A stretch of DNA of 64,000 nucleotides from Lutjanus erythropterus. Taxonomy: Eukaryota > Chordata > Actinopteri > Lutjaniformes > Lutjanidae. The translations under genes were made by a program, and so were the position numbers. The notes under the pieces were generated by a model. That model did no database searches. It saw only the letters and a program-made list of their open reading frames with translations, and was not told the origin of the DNA. The stretch spans positions 11,542,218 to 11,606,217 of the forward strand of contig CM034605.1 in assembly GCA_020091685.1 (NCBI GenBank). The letters are read 5' to 3'. Below are positions 24,292 through 37,900 of this stretch, piece after piece. The first letter of the stretch is position 1. Every line of letters begins with the position of its first letter.

Positions 24292-27200
24292 CTGCCCAGC
24301 AAACACAAACACATAAAAGCAGATGTTACCGCAAAGCCCCTGAATATGTCATCCATTGCCTTGTGTGGCACTTAAATCTGCACCATCATGGTAACAGCAT
24401 TGTTGCGTGTTTGTCGAGGTCAGACTCACAGTGTAAGACAGCTCAAAGAGGCGAGCTTTCCCCTCTCCCTGCATCCTTTCTGCCAGGTCAAACAGAAAGA
24501 AAGCCGTCTTCATCCTGAAACAAAGCACGCAGGCTCAGGGCTAAGTGCTGGATGGATGAGCCATGCAGATCCACACTCACAGACGCACCACTCCAATGGA
24601 GTGATTTATGTAGATGCCGATACCAAATAGAATGTACATGTAGATGCTCTACCACACAAGACTGGTTTATGGAGATGTTCTAGCGGGTTAGTACGAATCG
24701 TGACGCAGCTTTTTATATGCACACTAAAGTATACAACCTCCCCAAAGGAGGAAATAAAAAAGTTTACCGTACCTGGCTTGCCACATCTCCTCATTAGCGA
24801 CATGCTCCCAGGACGCAGGATGAAAACTGTTTACACAGGAAAAGAAAAAACATTTCAGTCACAATTTATTTTACAGTACACTAATGAGACACCACAAGCA
24901 GCACTTTGTATCAAATTAGACAAAAACTAGACATAATGTTCTTTATTTAGACCCCCATTAGAGGGAAATTAGAGACACATTACAAGAGACCTGTACTACA
25001 CACTAAAGTGAAATCACATATTTGCTACTTCCCCATTTAATTAAACAAGTGTTGACTGGGACCAGCCAAAGAAGGGAGACTTAATTAGCAGATATGTAAT
25101 TTCACATTTGTTTACAGCACAATTTGACCCTAATTACCATCTAATAAAGTCTAATAAGGGTCTAATAAAGGGTCTAATACTGTCTAATAAATTACTTTTA
25201 GTATTTGTCTAATTTGATACAAAGAACGTCTTGTTCATGTACCATAAAACAAAGTGCGACCAACATTTCTTTATGTAAACAGCTTGAGGCGTTGTGCACA
25301 GTTCCACTAACTATAAATGATTATTTATGTGAATATATTGTTCCACTCAGCAGTGCAGGTTTTGATACACTGAACATCAATGTTTGCTGCATAAACATTA
25401 AATGACTGAGCAACAATACCAGGCAGCACATTAGACATGGAGTAAAACCACATTTCCCTTTTTTTCACTTTGTTGACTGTAAACACTTGACCTCTTCTTC
25501 AAAAGAATATTTTAGTAGGGTTCCCGAGCTAATATTTGGCTTGTGGGCATCGGCGGACACGCTTGTCGTGAGGGTGCGGGAAATAATGTCACAGTATTCA
25601 GCCGTGGATATCTGAGTGAATGAAGGGCTGCTGGCAACAGCAACAGAATATGCAGCTTTGACTAATTCCACTTTTGACACAGTTATTGACAAAATGCAAT
25701 AAGAAACTCATTATTTTTCATCTTCAGTCTCATTTCAAATGGCTGAGGGCCTAATGTCTTGCTCTGGTTGAATTCACAAAGAGCTGGATCACAGCATGAA
25801 GAACAGAGGACAACCTCACTGAGGGAAGCTCTGTGGAGTCTGCGGAGCAAAGACTGGAGACCACAGAGAGACGAGGGGGCGAGCAGATGTTGGTGATGAA
25901 GCACTTGCTTATCTTTCTGAGTGAATATTTCTAGTTTCATCTAAAGATCATGAGTCGTTTTAAAGGATTCTTCCAGTAGGGCTTAAACCTCACGGACTTG
26001 CCACAGGGCCAGTCCTAACAAACACATACTGTGGAGCTAAACATTGTTCAAACCCACAGAATCTTATTTCATATTCCAACTGAGAAGTTTCAAAAGATAA
26101 CAAATATGTCAGGCTGAACTATGGAGACTTGTGTGTAAAATTATGCACAAGACGTAAAACATTTCCATTTGATAGAATGGTGCTGCTATAAAAACATGGA
26201 CTCGTGTGTTTGAATATTTCCCTCAGTGTAAACCTCACAGAGCTTCAATGAAGAGCTGCAACAAGCTGATAGACAGTACATATGTTATTGTCAAACAGTC
26301 TAGAATAACGTGTTGTTTTTTCCACCTTAAAGCTACATTAGAGGAGGAGCTGGGGGAAACCGTATGTTTAAGGATTTAAACACAAACCTGTTCAGAGACA
26401 TTAAAGGGATAGTTTGGCTCATTTAACGCAGGGTTGCATGAGGTACTTATTAATAGTCAGTGTATTAGTTACAGTACTTCTACTTAGTAAAAGCACACCC
26501 CAGTTTGAAGAAGCAGTAATGACCTGCTGTGGACAGGGTCAACAACAAAATGTATTTTAACCACGTGCAAAAGGTTGACCTAAAAAAAATCCACATCAGT
26601 TTAAGTGTTCAATATATTTGGAATATTTGATAAAAAAAATATCTGATTAAAGTTTGGCTGGTTTCAAGAGAGCGATAATTGGCTAATATAACAGCAGTGT
26701 TCCATCAAAAAAGGCTGTCTGACGGTGAAAGCGGTCAAAATATTTTAAATATAGCATACACTTAAACTGATATTGATTTTTAGGGTGGAGCTTTATTACG
26801 TGGCTAAAACATGTTTTGGTGCTGACCCTGTGAACAGTAGTTCATTGCTTAGCTTCCATGCTGGTGCCCCTCTTGGCTTCTCCAAACTGGGGACGTGCCG
26901 ATGGCCATCTATTGCAGGTGGTAACACTGACTATGGATACATACCTGATAAACCTTCACTTCAAACAATCCAAACTACCCCTTTAATGATACTCTGCGTT
27001 TGTGTACGCACCTGTTGTGTGGCTCACTCCAATTGTAGATGTTGCGAGTTCGCCGGGCCCATTCTTTGGGGTTAAACTGCCTCTTGACGGGCACCAGGTA
27101 GTCACACACACCCAGGGGCCAACGAGAGAAAGTACGTTCCCAGCTTGGATCTCCTTCAGGCAGCCCAATGCAGGCGAACATCTCCCTCCTGCAAAAAAAC

Positions 27201-30200
27201 AAAAACAAACAACCAAAAAGAGGTTTATTCACATCCTAAATTACCATCCTCCCTGTTTCTGCTCCCAGGTAGCTGCAGGAACACCACCACTTCCTCACAT
27301 CCCAACACCTTCTAGCTTCCCTCCAGCCACCGGGCTGCTCACCAAAGGCTTCAGGCCCTGAGGGTTAATCCCACAGGTCAGTGTTGCCCCACTGAGAGCC
27401 AGGCATGTTGGCCTGGCAAACACTGCCCCCTGGTGGGCTTGGTATTAACAGGTCTCCTGACAGTTTCTGGGTCTCAGTTCCTCCTGGAGCGAGTGAGTGA
27501 TGAGAGAAGGGAGCAGCAACAAGTCCATCAGAGACTGTTTAACCAAATCAAGTAGATTAGACGACTTCTGTAGTTCATCAAACTCCTTTAATGGCCTCAA
27601 CAGTTCTCCGGGCTTATCTCCTCCCTGCACTCACCGCTGTGTCGACCGTCCCACTGATCTCTGCCTCATTAGATCACCCACTTGTTCATTTGGACCATTG
27701 TTGCTCTTCCGATTCACTCTCTTTCTCCATTTTACAGCCGCCTATTTATCTGCTCATCCCTTTATTCTCTCCCTGCTCCTTCCCTGTGTGACTCACTGTG
27801 TGTTGCGGGACAGAAACTGCTCCAGACTGAAGGTGTCTTTCTCCTCGGGGTGTACCGGGTCCCACCAGCGGCCGGGGAAGTGGACCCCAGGGTGGTGCTG
27901 TGCCAGCTTGGCCACATACCACGTGTATGTCATCATCTGGAAAGAAGAAAAAAGAGCACCACCAACTCTGTTCAAGTCTTTGTATTACAATGTGATTAGC
28001 AGTTAAATTACCACTCAGTGTACAATTCACTTAAAGAAAAGGATTTATTGACTAATTCAGTGGCTTTTCCTCCATATTTGAGGTTCTCAAAGGGTTTTTT
28101 CTGTCCTTAGTGAACAGTCTAAATTTGGAGGCTCTTATTCTCACTCCTTATTGTTATTAAATGATTATGATATTGAAGAGATATGGAAACACACGATGTA
28201 CATTATGACTATGTTTTCAACTCAGAAAGCCTGCAAAAGGCTTCCAGATGTCAGGCTCTAACTAATGTTTTTTGCATGAATTTCAGTCTATTATCACAGC
28301 AGTGGTAAATTGCCTTTTTGCCCATTTTTCCTACATACTTTCAATTTCAAAATTCCACACTTTTCCAGGCTCAAATTTCCAGAGTTCTCTGTAGATTTTT
28401 TAGACCATATTTGGCATCTGGGTACAAATAGCTAGATGTCTGTAGCGTTTAAAAATTCAGCTGTTAACATGTGTACATTCTGAATATGTATGTTATGATG
28501 TTGTCAAATAATTACCAGAAAAAAATGGCTTGATTACTTTTCTTATAACTACATTACTGCATCACTCATACGTGTTCAGAAAGCTTAATATTTTGTTATT
28601 TGTGATGCTACATACACATGCAATTCAACAATATTGCCACATTTCTTTCAAACTATTTTGGTCATGGTTGTTGCACAGTTACAAGGCACTTGGGGCAGAG
28701 CTGTTTTGCAGGAGTGTGTTTTCAGTCGCACACTGTACTTCTTACTATATATATTACTATATACATTCCAAAGATGTGTTACATTTCACTGTTCTCCCTT
28801 AATGTTGACAACAGGCTTCTTTCAGGAATATGACTTTGAAAATTCTAGAGACATTTAAAAACTGCATTACACTTTAACTAAAATGTAAAACTACTGCAGA
28901 TAAAGTCAATTAAAGCTTATGATATTTAGTCAACTAAAACTAGACAAAAACTAAAGCAATTCAGATGATAATATATTCATAAAACTAAAGGGGATTTAAA
29001 AGCCAGAACTAAATCAGTTTGCTGCCAAAATTAACACCGATGTTCAGATGGAACTTTTACTTGAGTTGGTTTTTGTTTCTGAAACTTGAACTGCCCTTAA
29101 TTGTGCTAATCTTTTTTACTTTTGTTGATTTGTATCAAATATATAATCTTCAATGAAAACAGTTTGAGACTCAATAAAGATAAGACAGCGGAGAAATCAG
29201 AAATCACGCCTCTGACCTCCTGGTCGACCAGACGAACATCGGGCCGTTCACCCTGGCAGTAGTATAAGTAGCGCAGCGAGTTTCCAGGCAGATCTCCTCT
29301 GGTCAGAATGATGGAGTCTGTTGGGATGGAGGCCAGAAGCTCCCTGCCGAACCTCTCCACCACACTGTTTCTGCTCTGATCACACTCCCTAGGATCATCA
29401 GCACAGACACCATCATACTGTATGTCATCAAAACCACAAGTTGTGTTTACTTGAATTTAAAAAGGGGCTGGAGTGCATCCTTACCCCTGCTAAGAAGTGT
29501 GTGTGTGTGTGTACAGCTGTGTGTGTGAGTCCCTGTTTGTAGGTATGCTTTCAAGGTGCTCTGAGGGTAAGTTGTCAGTGCCCCCGCCCCTTCCCCTCTG
29601 CAGAGCGCTCTGGCTGCCTATCTAATCGTGGGGAGACAGGTGTGATGGGTCTGACAGCGCAGGCCATGCTCTCCCCTTGATCAAAGCCGCTCAGTGATGG
29701 CTGTCTGGCACTCCCCAGCACTACGCTGGTGTAATCTGCCTTCTCGGACAGCTAACATCTCAGACTGAGCTCTGTGAGTGGAATCTATGTGCTAACCGTG
29801 CCTCTCTTTAGCCCCTACCATGGGGTGAGCAGAGAAAAAAACCTGACATGTGGAGTTCAGACCTACGGTATGAAGCGCAGAGGAGAAACAAATCAGGTTG
29901 ACTCAGGGAAAACTTATGCATGGGGATTTTAGAAGGAACTACGAATGAGAGAGGAGTTCTTATTTCACTTTAACTTTACTACAGAGAACTACTGAAAAGT
30001 AACTTAGGGCACATTCAGGATCAGTGTAGTTACTGCAGAGTCAGATTGTTTTTTGAGATCTAAAGAACTAAAGGAAACTGACACAAAAACACTGTTAGAC
30101 CATTGAATCACTAATAGCACAACACAATCGAGCTACCATAATTATGGAGGAAAATCTTCACTCACGGTATCTGGCACTGAAAATATATATAAAGATCTCA

Positions 30201-31855
30201 CAGGGAAATGGATGTGTAAAAAAATGGCTTTGGAAGACAACATTTAAATCTGTACTGACTGATGTTCACTAGTGTAGTGTGATCACAATCTTTGCTGTTA
30301 CAGAATTAGTTTTTATAATAGTCTGAAAATTCTGTATTAAAAAAAGTGCCTTTTGTCTTAGCCTTAGCTTAGTTTTATGAATTGCAGCTCTTGTGAAAGT
30401 GAACAGTGAAAGTGGAACTGTAAGTATTTGGGCTGTGTTTTCTTGGTTCTATGCTGTGCAATGAAATGCTCACCGAGGGGACTACAGCCCTACCCTCTTC
30501 ACCCCAAAATGCACATTAAACCCAACAAAATCTTGAAACTTTAAAGGCAGCATTTTAATTTCATCGAGTTTCATTTGAAAAATGTGTGGTTGTGGGTGTA
30601 AACAGTAATACCACAGGAACTTTCCTTAAGGACTATAAACCATCTGAGGTGTTTTCACTGCAGGGACCATGGTCGAAATTGATTTCTGGGAACATTATTT
30701 TACCAATAAACATAAATAGATGCCACATCAGCCTTTGGATTGTATGTCAACATGGCTGCCATTTTGGCCTAGTCAAGACTGGCATGTGAACAATTACAAT
30801 ATTATACAATTCTAGTTTCCTGCCTCTTATATAAACGGAGGAGCTGCAGTTCGTTTGGATAAACGGTGCTATAACGTCTACATTTCTCTACCAATCTCTT
30901 TCAATGAGACATTTTTATATTCAAGGGTTCATCAATTATGCGGAGAGATTTATTTAAAAAAAAGTTCCTACTCCATCTACTCCATGTAGATCATAGACCC
31001 TTGAATATAACACGACTCATTGAAAACGGTTGAGAAATGTTCCATTATAGTGCTTTATATCCAGAAAAACAGCAGCTCCCCCATTTACATGTATTTGTTA
31101 CCAGCCCAGTCTTGATTGGAACAATATGGCCGCAAAGTTGACAAATTGCAGAAATGGGCCTCTTGCCTGCTTGTTTTTTTCAAGCAGGCAGGAGGAACCT
31201 TTTAAAGGTCCAGTGTGTAAGATTTATAGGGATCTATTGGCAATGTATGGCAAAAATTAAATATGATTTTCAGAAGTGTGTTTCATGCCTTAGCTCTAAA
31301 AACGAATAAGGGCTGATTAACTGCAACATTTCAATGGTGGAAGTGGAACTTTAAGTATTTGGGCAGTTTTTTTGGCTCCAATCTCAAGGGCAAAAAGGAC
31401 TGAGAGTCCTACAGTGTTCACCCAAAATGCATGCAATATCTTAAAACTTCAGTCAGTCAGCATGTTAATCTGTTGCTTGTTGTTTCATTTGGGAGGGGCT
31501 GCTTCAGGAAAGACAAAGTCAAGTTTTCCAGTGACACACAGATCACTGTGCAGACCCAAACAATGAAAAACAGAACAATATTGTTCTAATATTTATGGAC
31601 TGCATTCTATGTTTTCAACAGGAACTTCCAACAGGAAGTTTGTTACAGAAACTGAATGCAGCACTCACCTGTGATTGGTGCTCACCATATGTGCCAGCAG
31701 AGCTGTGGTGAGGACCCAGCCTGTGGTCTTCCACACCCCCCCACAGCCCAGCCTCCTCTCCAGCTCCCTGTGTGTCCGGCTCAAGCCGAGGCCTGCCAGC
31801 ACACACACTGCAGCATCGCTCTGCAGCCAGAAACGCTCAACCTGCAGGAAGAGAA

Positions 31856-31910
<55 letters not shown>

Positions 31911-34900
31911 CCCAGTGAGTACCAGACATGCTGTCCAAATGTTGATTTCTAGTTGAAAACTGGATGATATTCAGTGTGAATTTCTAAGACTTCTTTTCAA
32001 CAAGCTAAAATATGGTTCAACATGTCACAAAACACAAAATTGTTTGATCATTCTGATAATTTGTTCAGTTGTAGGCTGAAAGAGAGCAGATTAGATGAAC
32101 TATATAGGCTGTGTGCTGCCAATAAGAGGCTTACAGGATATCATAATGAGTACACTGTAATGAGTCTGTACATTACTGTTGTAGCCTAATGTGCATGTGC
32201 AAGTATGAACTGGTATACTGGTTACAGCTTTGACACCAAAGGTATATGCACCATCCAGAACTTGCTGTATTGAGGAAAGTAACTCTTCAGGCCTTTCTGG
32301 GAGAAAGCTTCCTGCCAGAAGTGCCAGACAGCTTTCTGGCAGAAAGGCTTTAGGAAGTCAGGCGATGTAGTATAAAAAGTTTTTTTTCTGTTTTTCAACT
32401 GAGAAATTTGTAGTTTCTTAGTGAGGGTCCAAAGTGACAAGAGGTTATTGCTTGCACTGTAAAAGATGAAAAAATGAACTACTGGAAATCCTGGAAAAAT
32501 ATGGTCTCAATGTAAATATCTGAACAATGGCTTTAAATAGTCAAGTGAAAACATGTTCATTTTTGAACATCATACCATCATACCATAGTGCTTTTTTAAT
32601 GCCTTATCAACAGAAAAATGCTCACAGGGATTAGTGTTACCTGCATCTGTATAAATATAAAGTATGAGTACACTTTTCAGACCACTGCAGACAAATTAAA
32701 ACAACAGAAACACTTTGGCTTTGAGACAGGATGTCAAAATGAGTTGAAATCTCATAGCTCACCACTCCAAGCAGCAGGGGTCTGCTGATGTCCAGGTTTG
32801 CTCTCCAAGCAAAAAACAGTGAGTAGACCACCAGCATGGCGATCAGCAGCCAGGACACTGAACGACACGTCCTAGGATAGGAAAACACCACCAGTTATTC
32901 AATAAACAAATATTGTTCTCATTTTTATTATTTGTCTGTTTACTCTGTAAAAAAAACATACTTGTTTTGATGAAGTCTGTAAAAATATTAATGCAGGGAT
33001 GGAGATCACAAGCCCGAGAGCAAAATACATACGCCAGCCAGCTAAGAGGTGCATGATTGATTTTCTAATGCAGACTGAGTCATAATGAGCTGCTGCCAAC
33101 CGCTGAATCACAAACTCATTACAGTACAGCTGTAAAATGTACTTATACACTAAAAAGAAAACATGGTACCCTCATGGCAATAACAAATCATCATCTGAAC
33201 CTGAAGAGACACTTTCAAGACACAGAAAATGACTTTTGGTTTTCTTGCCAACACATTGATCTGCTAGGTTCCACTGACTGAACACAGACTGTGAAGATTC
33301 TGTTTTTGTTTGTGTGTTTTCTTCACATTATGCACAAAGAGTGAAAATAAATACTTAAAATGCAAACAGCTCCACTCAACTTTTTAAAGGGATAGTTCTG
33401 ATCATTTGAAGTGGGGTGTTAAGAGGTACTTATTGAGTGTACTATATTACCTACAGTAGATAGCAGTTGGCATGCCCCGACTTTGGAAAAACAGGGAGGA
33501 GTGCCAGCATGGAAGCAGCGACACGAACTGCTGTGGACAGGGTCACAACAAAATGCATTTCAGCCACTTAACCCTTTAGATCCCAGTAGAATTCTCCATC
33601 AGTCAGTTGTTCTGTGAGGTAAAATTATTGTTTTTCTTTAAGGAGTCTGGTTGCTTTGGCTTATATAACAGAGGTTTCCTGTCTGAAAAGGATGTCTGAT
33701 GGCAAAGTAAAGCAGTGAAAATATATTCTATATATAGCGTACAGTTGGTGGTGGCTAAATACGCCTTGTTGCTGGCCCTGTCCACAGCTGTTCATTGCTT
33801 TGCTTCCATGCTGGTACTCCATCTACTGTAGGTAATACACTGACCATTGATAAATACCCCATACAACTAGCCTTCAAATAATCTATACAATCCCTTTAGC
33901 ATGAGGTAAATTAGCATTTGCATGGCTTCCCTTTGGCATCCTACAGTATGAAATGACCTTGCTCTTTTTCATCTGTGTGTGCATACAGCCAAGTTTATCA
34001 AAGTGCCACCCCAGGAGATAGGGAGGCAGGGGGTGGCCAGTGCCCTACAGAGCCCCCGGGCTCCACTCTGTTTTATCAGCTCCACCCCACAGACCCCCAG
34101 AAAAGGCCCTGCTGCTGTAATGAATTACTGCCACATGCAGATACATACAAGAAGTGATTTACTTGTACACACAAACATGTTTTTGAAAAATCCAAAATGC
34201 ACATCATCAGCCTCTCTTGATTTGAATGTGGAGCATCGCGACAGCTTGACAGTTAGGTGCCTCAGTGTTTTTTTGTGTTCTTTTTCTCGAAGATCAGCAT
34301 TTTGTCAGTGGTTTTGTTCGCTGTCTTTTACTCCTGGGGGATTAGATTTTTGGTTGAAGTGGCTGCTGAGATGTGTGTGACAGAGTTTGGTGTTTTTGTG
34401 CGCCGGCGTCTTGTCTCATCCTACCTGTCCCAGAAGGAGAGGAGGAGGCCTGTTCCTGCCAGCACCAGAGCGGGGAGCGAAAGGTCTGCCAGGCAGTGGT
34501 CCAACTGGGCCCTGCAGTGCACACACACACGCAAAACACACACGTAACATACGTGATGGACACCAAAGACGAGCTCAATTACCCTCCCTGCTACTGAACT
34601 CAAGGACAGCAATTATTAAATGCCCTCCATCCCCTATCAAAACAAACTCCTTGGACTGCACGCTCCTCCTTTCAATCGGATTGACAGATACGAATGACTG
34701 TGTCATCCGCCCCCCGCTGCCCCATCCTCTCCTCACAGCGCCTGTCAGTCACCGAGCGCTTGCTCAGAGCAGAGAGATAGTTTCCTGCCTCTTCCTTAAT
34801 ACCCATCTCTATTTGACAGCTTATTGAGTCTCTATATCTCCCAATGTACACTATGTGTGAATGTGCTCGCCGGCGTGTGTTTGCGGGTGTGTGTGTCAGC

Positions 34901-37900
34901 TTCTCCGGCGGGTTTACGTCTCCAGTGCGACATGCCTGTCATGTTCGCCTCTCTTCCCCATCTTGAAGGTGTGCTTGTCCATCAAGCAGCAGGGGTTGAT
35001 GGGAAGGGGTGGGTGCCTGGCAGAGGGGGGGCTGGTAGTGGGGGGTCTTAAGACGCACATGCACCCCCATCCCGTCAGCTGGAGAAAGATACCAGGAGTG
35101 GGATGACTACTGCGGTGGCGGTGGTGGTGGAAGCGGGGAGAAAGGGAGGGAAACGGGTGGTGGAGGAGGTGGTGGTGGAGGGTGGGGGGGGGTTGCTGGA
35201 GTGGAAAAATACAATTTCTCCAGCTCTATTGCAGTGTCTGTCATCACAGCTTGTCACGCTTAAACACCAGAGCTGAGTGATCATTTCAAACTGCTGGAGA
35301 AACAGAACACAGCGATTTGGCCCTCTAAGCAGGTTCAGTTCTGCTTTGATGGGAGAGAGTGGAATCATGGGAAGAACAAAAGCTGCTGGAGAGAAGAGAA
35401 GAGAGACGGAGAGACAGAGGGAGATGATGGGCTGCAGAAATGACTCTGGGCTCGCAGAACAGATTGGAATGTCTGTGGTTAAACCAGTGTAAAACACCAG
35501 AACCAGCGCAAAAACTGATCGCGTCCTCCATCTCTAGAACCACATGTGCCCTCAGTGTGCCTCAGAACAACATTCCTCTATAGTGCTTCTTTTCTACTCC
35601 ATCTCAGAATCTACTGTCTAAGTGTGAAACAAAGCACCAAGTTTGCATAGACACTCAATAAAGGGGCCAGAACACTACGTTAGAAGTGGCTGTCAGTAGC
35701 TCACCTGGTAGAGAAAGTGTACAATGCACCAAGGCTAAGTCTTACTGCAGCAGCTCAAGTTTGATTTCAGCTCAGGCCCTCTGCTGCATATCATCCCCTC
35801 CCTACTGCCTTCCCTGTCTGTCCTTATCTGTCACTCTATAATAAAGGCAACAAAGACCCAAAAAACAGTCTAGAAAAACAAACAAACAAACAAACAAACA
35901 AACAAAAACAAAACCCCTGCTTGTCGTAAATGCCATCCACCCACACCTTTCTTATCACTATGTCATTAGAAATTAAATATCTATGTGTCACAAAAAAAAA
36001 TAAATTTGAGGACAACACTTTGGACTCTGGAAGACTGATAGTGATGACTAGGATTTTATAACTTAAATGACTGATTAATAATTGCTTAAATATATTGATA
36101 TATATAACAGACAGTTAATATATTAATCCATAAAAAAAAACATTGGTTGCAGAAGCGAGAGAGAGAGAGAAGGCGAAGCGAATGGTTGATAAACAAGTTT
36201 CTGCTCTTGTTTTTTAGCTGCATCATTGTACACAGAGTAATGCAACTGTGTGTCAGACTGTAAACTTTATAAACAGAGTCTTTAAATCGCCTCAAACCAC
36301 AAAACTAAGTAATGGAAGTGGAGAAGATTGATAGAAACGGAGTGAAGGTGACGCGCTGCAGTGGCTGACAGCGCTGTCAGCAGCCTGGCAGGAGAGAAGT
36401 TCCACAGTGCGGTGGGATTTTATACCTGAACTATAAGCAGCAGGATGTACACTTTTCTCTGACTCTGTGGAAATCTGATGTTTCGCATCACAGATGGTGA
36501 AGAAAGGCATTAAAATACGAATCTTATTGGTAAAACACTCATTTAGGTCAGTATAGGTGTTTAGTGTGGTGCTGAGCTGAAAATAAGGAATGAACTGTTG
36601 AATCTTCATGTTGAACAGCCAAATCCAATTCAACTGGCAAATTTATGAATCAGATTAATGAAAGACAAAAGTGGACTCACTTTAACATTGTGGTCAAGTT
36701 TACAGAGCTCTCTGTCTTTGCCTGTAAACACAAGAAAAACACGATAAAAATCACTGGTACACAAGATAAAAATGTCAACAGAGCACATATTCTAACTGAT
36801 GAGATGCGATTAAAAAATCTAGAGGTATGTTATAATTTCATCATAGCCAGACAAACAGCGCATACCAGACTGAAGGTGCCATATTCAGCCCTCAGCAGGT
36901 GGGTCAGCAGGCCCGACAGGGTGGTCTGATCCCCCCAGCTCCAGCGGGCTGTGTTGAGGTAGGAGGAGATGGGCAGGTAGATGTATGGCAGAAATCCAGT
37001 GAGGAAACACACTCCCAGAGACACGAGGCTGCGTAAAGACAGCTCCTGTGGAGATGTTTGGAAAAGAGATTTTCTTAATTTTTCATGTTCTCCAAAACGA
37101 ATGTAAAACTAACCCACATTCAAAAATTCAGCATCCCAAGAAACTCCATTTAAGATTTAGACATGACTTGATTTTTAATATGCAGTACGGTAAATGCTGA
37201 CACTGTAGATAGGATGGCAACAAAACTTGGGAGACGAATAGAAAAACCTACTCCATTGTCACAGTCTTCCTTTCCCATAATAAGACTAAAACAGACATTA
37301 AACTACTCTGAGGTTTCTTGGGAACCTTCTGAAACATCTCAGATCTCTCTGAGAAAACCAAGTGGTTTCTTGATCCCACTTTGGTCTGCAAAGAAAAGAC
37401 TGAGCTTAAAATCAAGAATTGTTTTATCTGTTTATCTCTGACACAAAAACTGCCCCCAGGCTTATTTTTCTTGGATAAACGTTTTTACATTTATAGTTTT
37501 AGAAGTATGCAGAGGTGTTTATGCTTTACTATCTGCAAAGTCTTGTGCCCAATGTGATCTATAATTGCTGCCTGAACAACTAATATACACCAGTTTTTTT
37601 TGCCTGTCTTGAGGTTTATTAAGCACAAATTTAGAATCTGTTCTATGTGAGCCTTTATAAATAAAACCCCAGAACTTCAAAAGGGACACTTTAACAAATA
37701 TTTATTTGGTGCTGTGATATTTGCTGGTAAGAAAACCAGTATTAGGCACTTGCTGCTTCCTGACTCCCTCACAACAGAGGAACGGAAAAGTATAGTTAAT
37801 AAAGTATATATATAATGGAAAAAATACTTTTTCACTTTGCCTACAAATTAATACATTTACTAAGTTACTGTCAAAATGGGTTTCTCATGTCTGAACATCA

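Noticed and set aside
27497-28006. 169-residue + strand open frame
   Set aside because: Overlaps exon 12 antisense and intron DNA; no similarity to any family.
30833-31090. Foldback as a microRNA precursor
   Set aside because: Arms of about 100 nt with many mismatches and a 60-nt loop are far larger than a miRNA hairpin; a foldback repeat fits better.
35691-35765. tRNA-like sequence with A and B box resemblance
   Set aside because: Part of a SINE with the usual teleost SINE body and tail; stems are not conserved.
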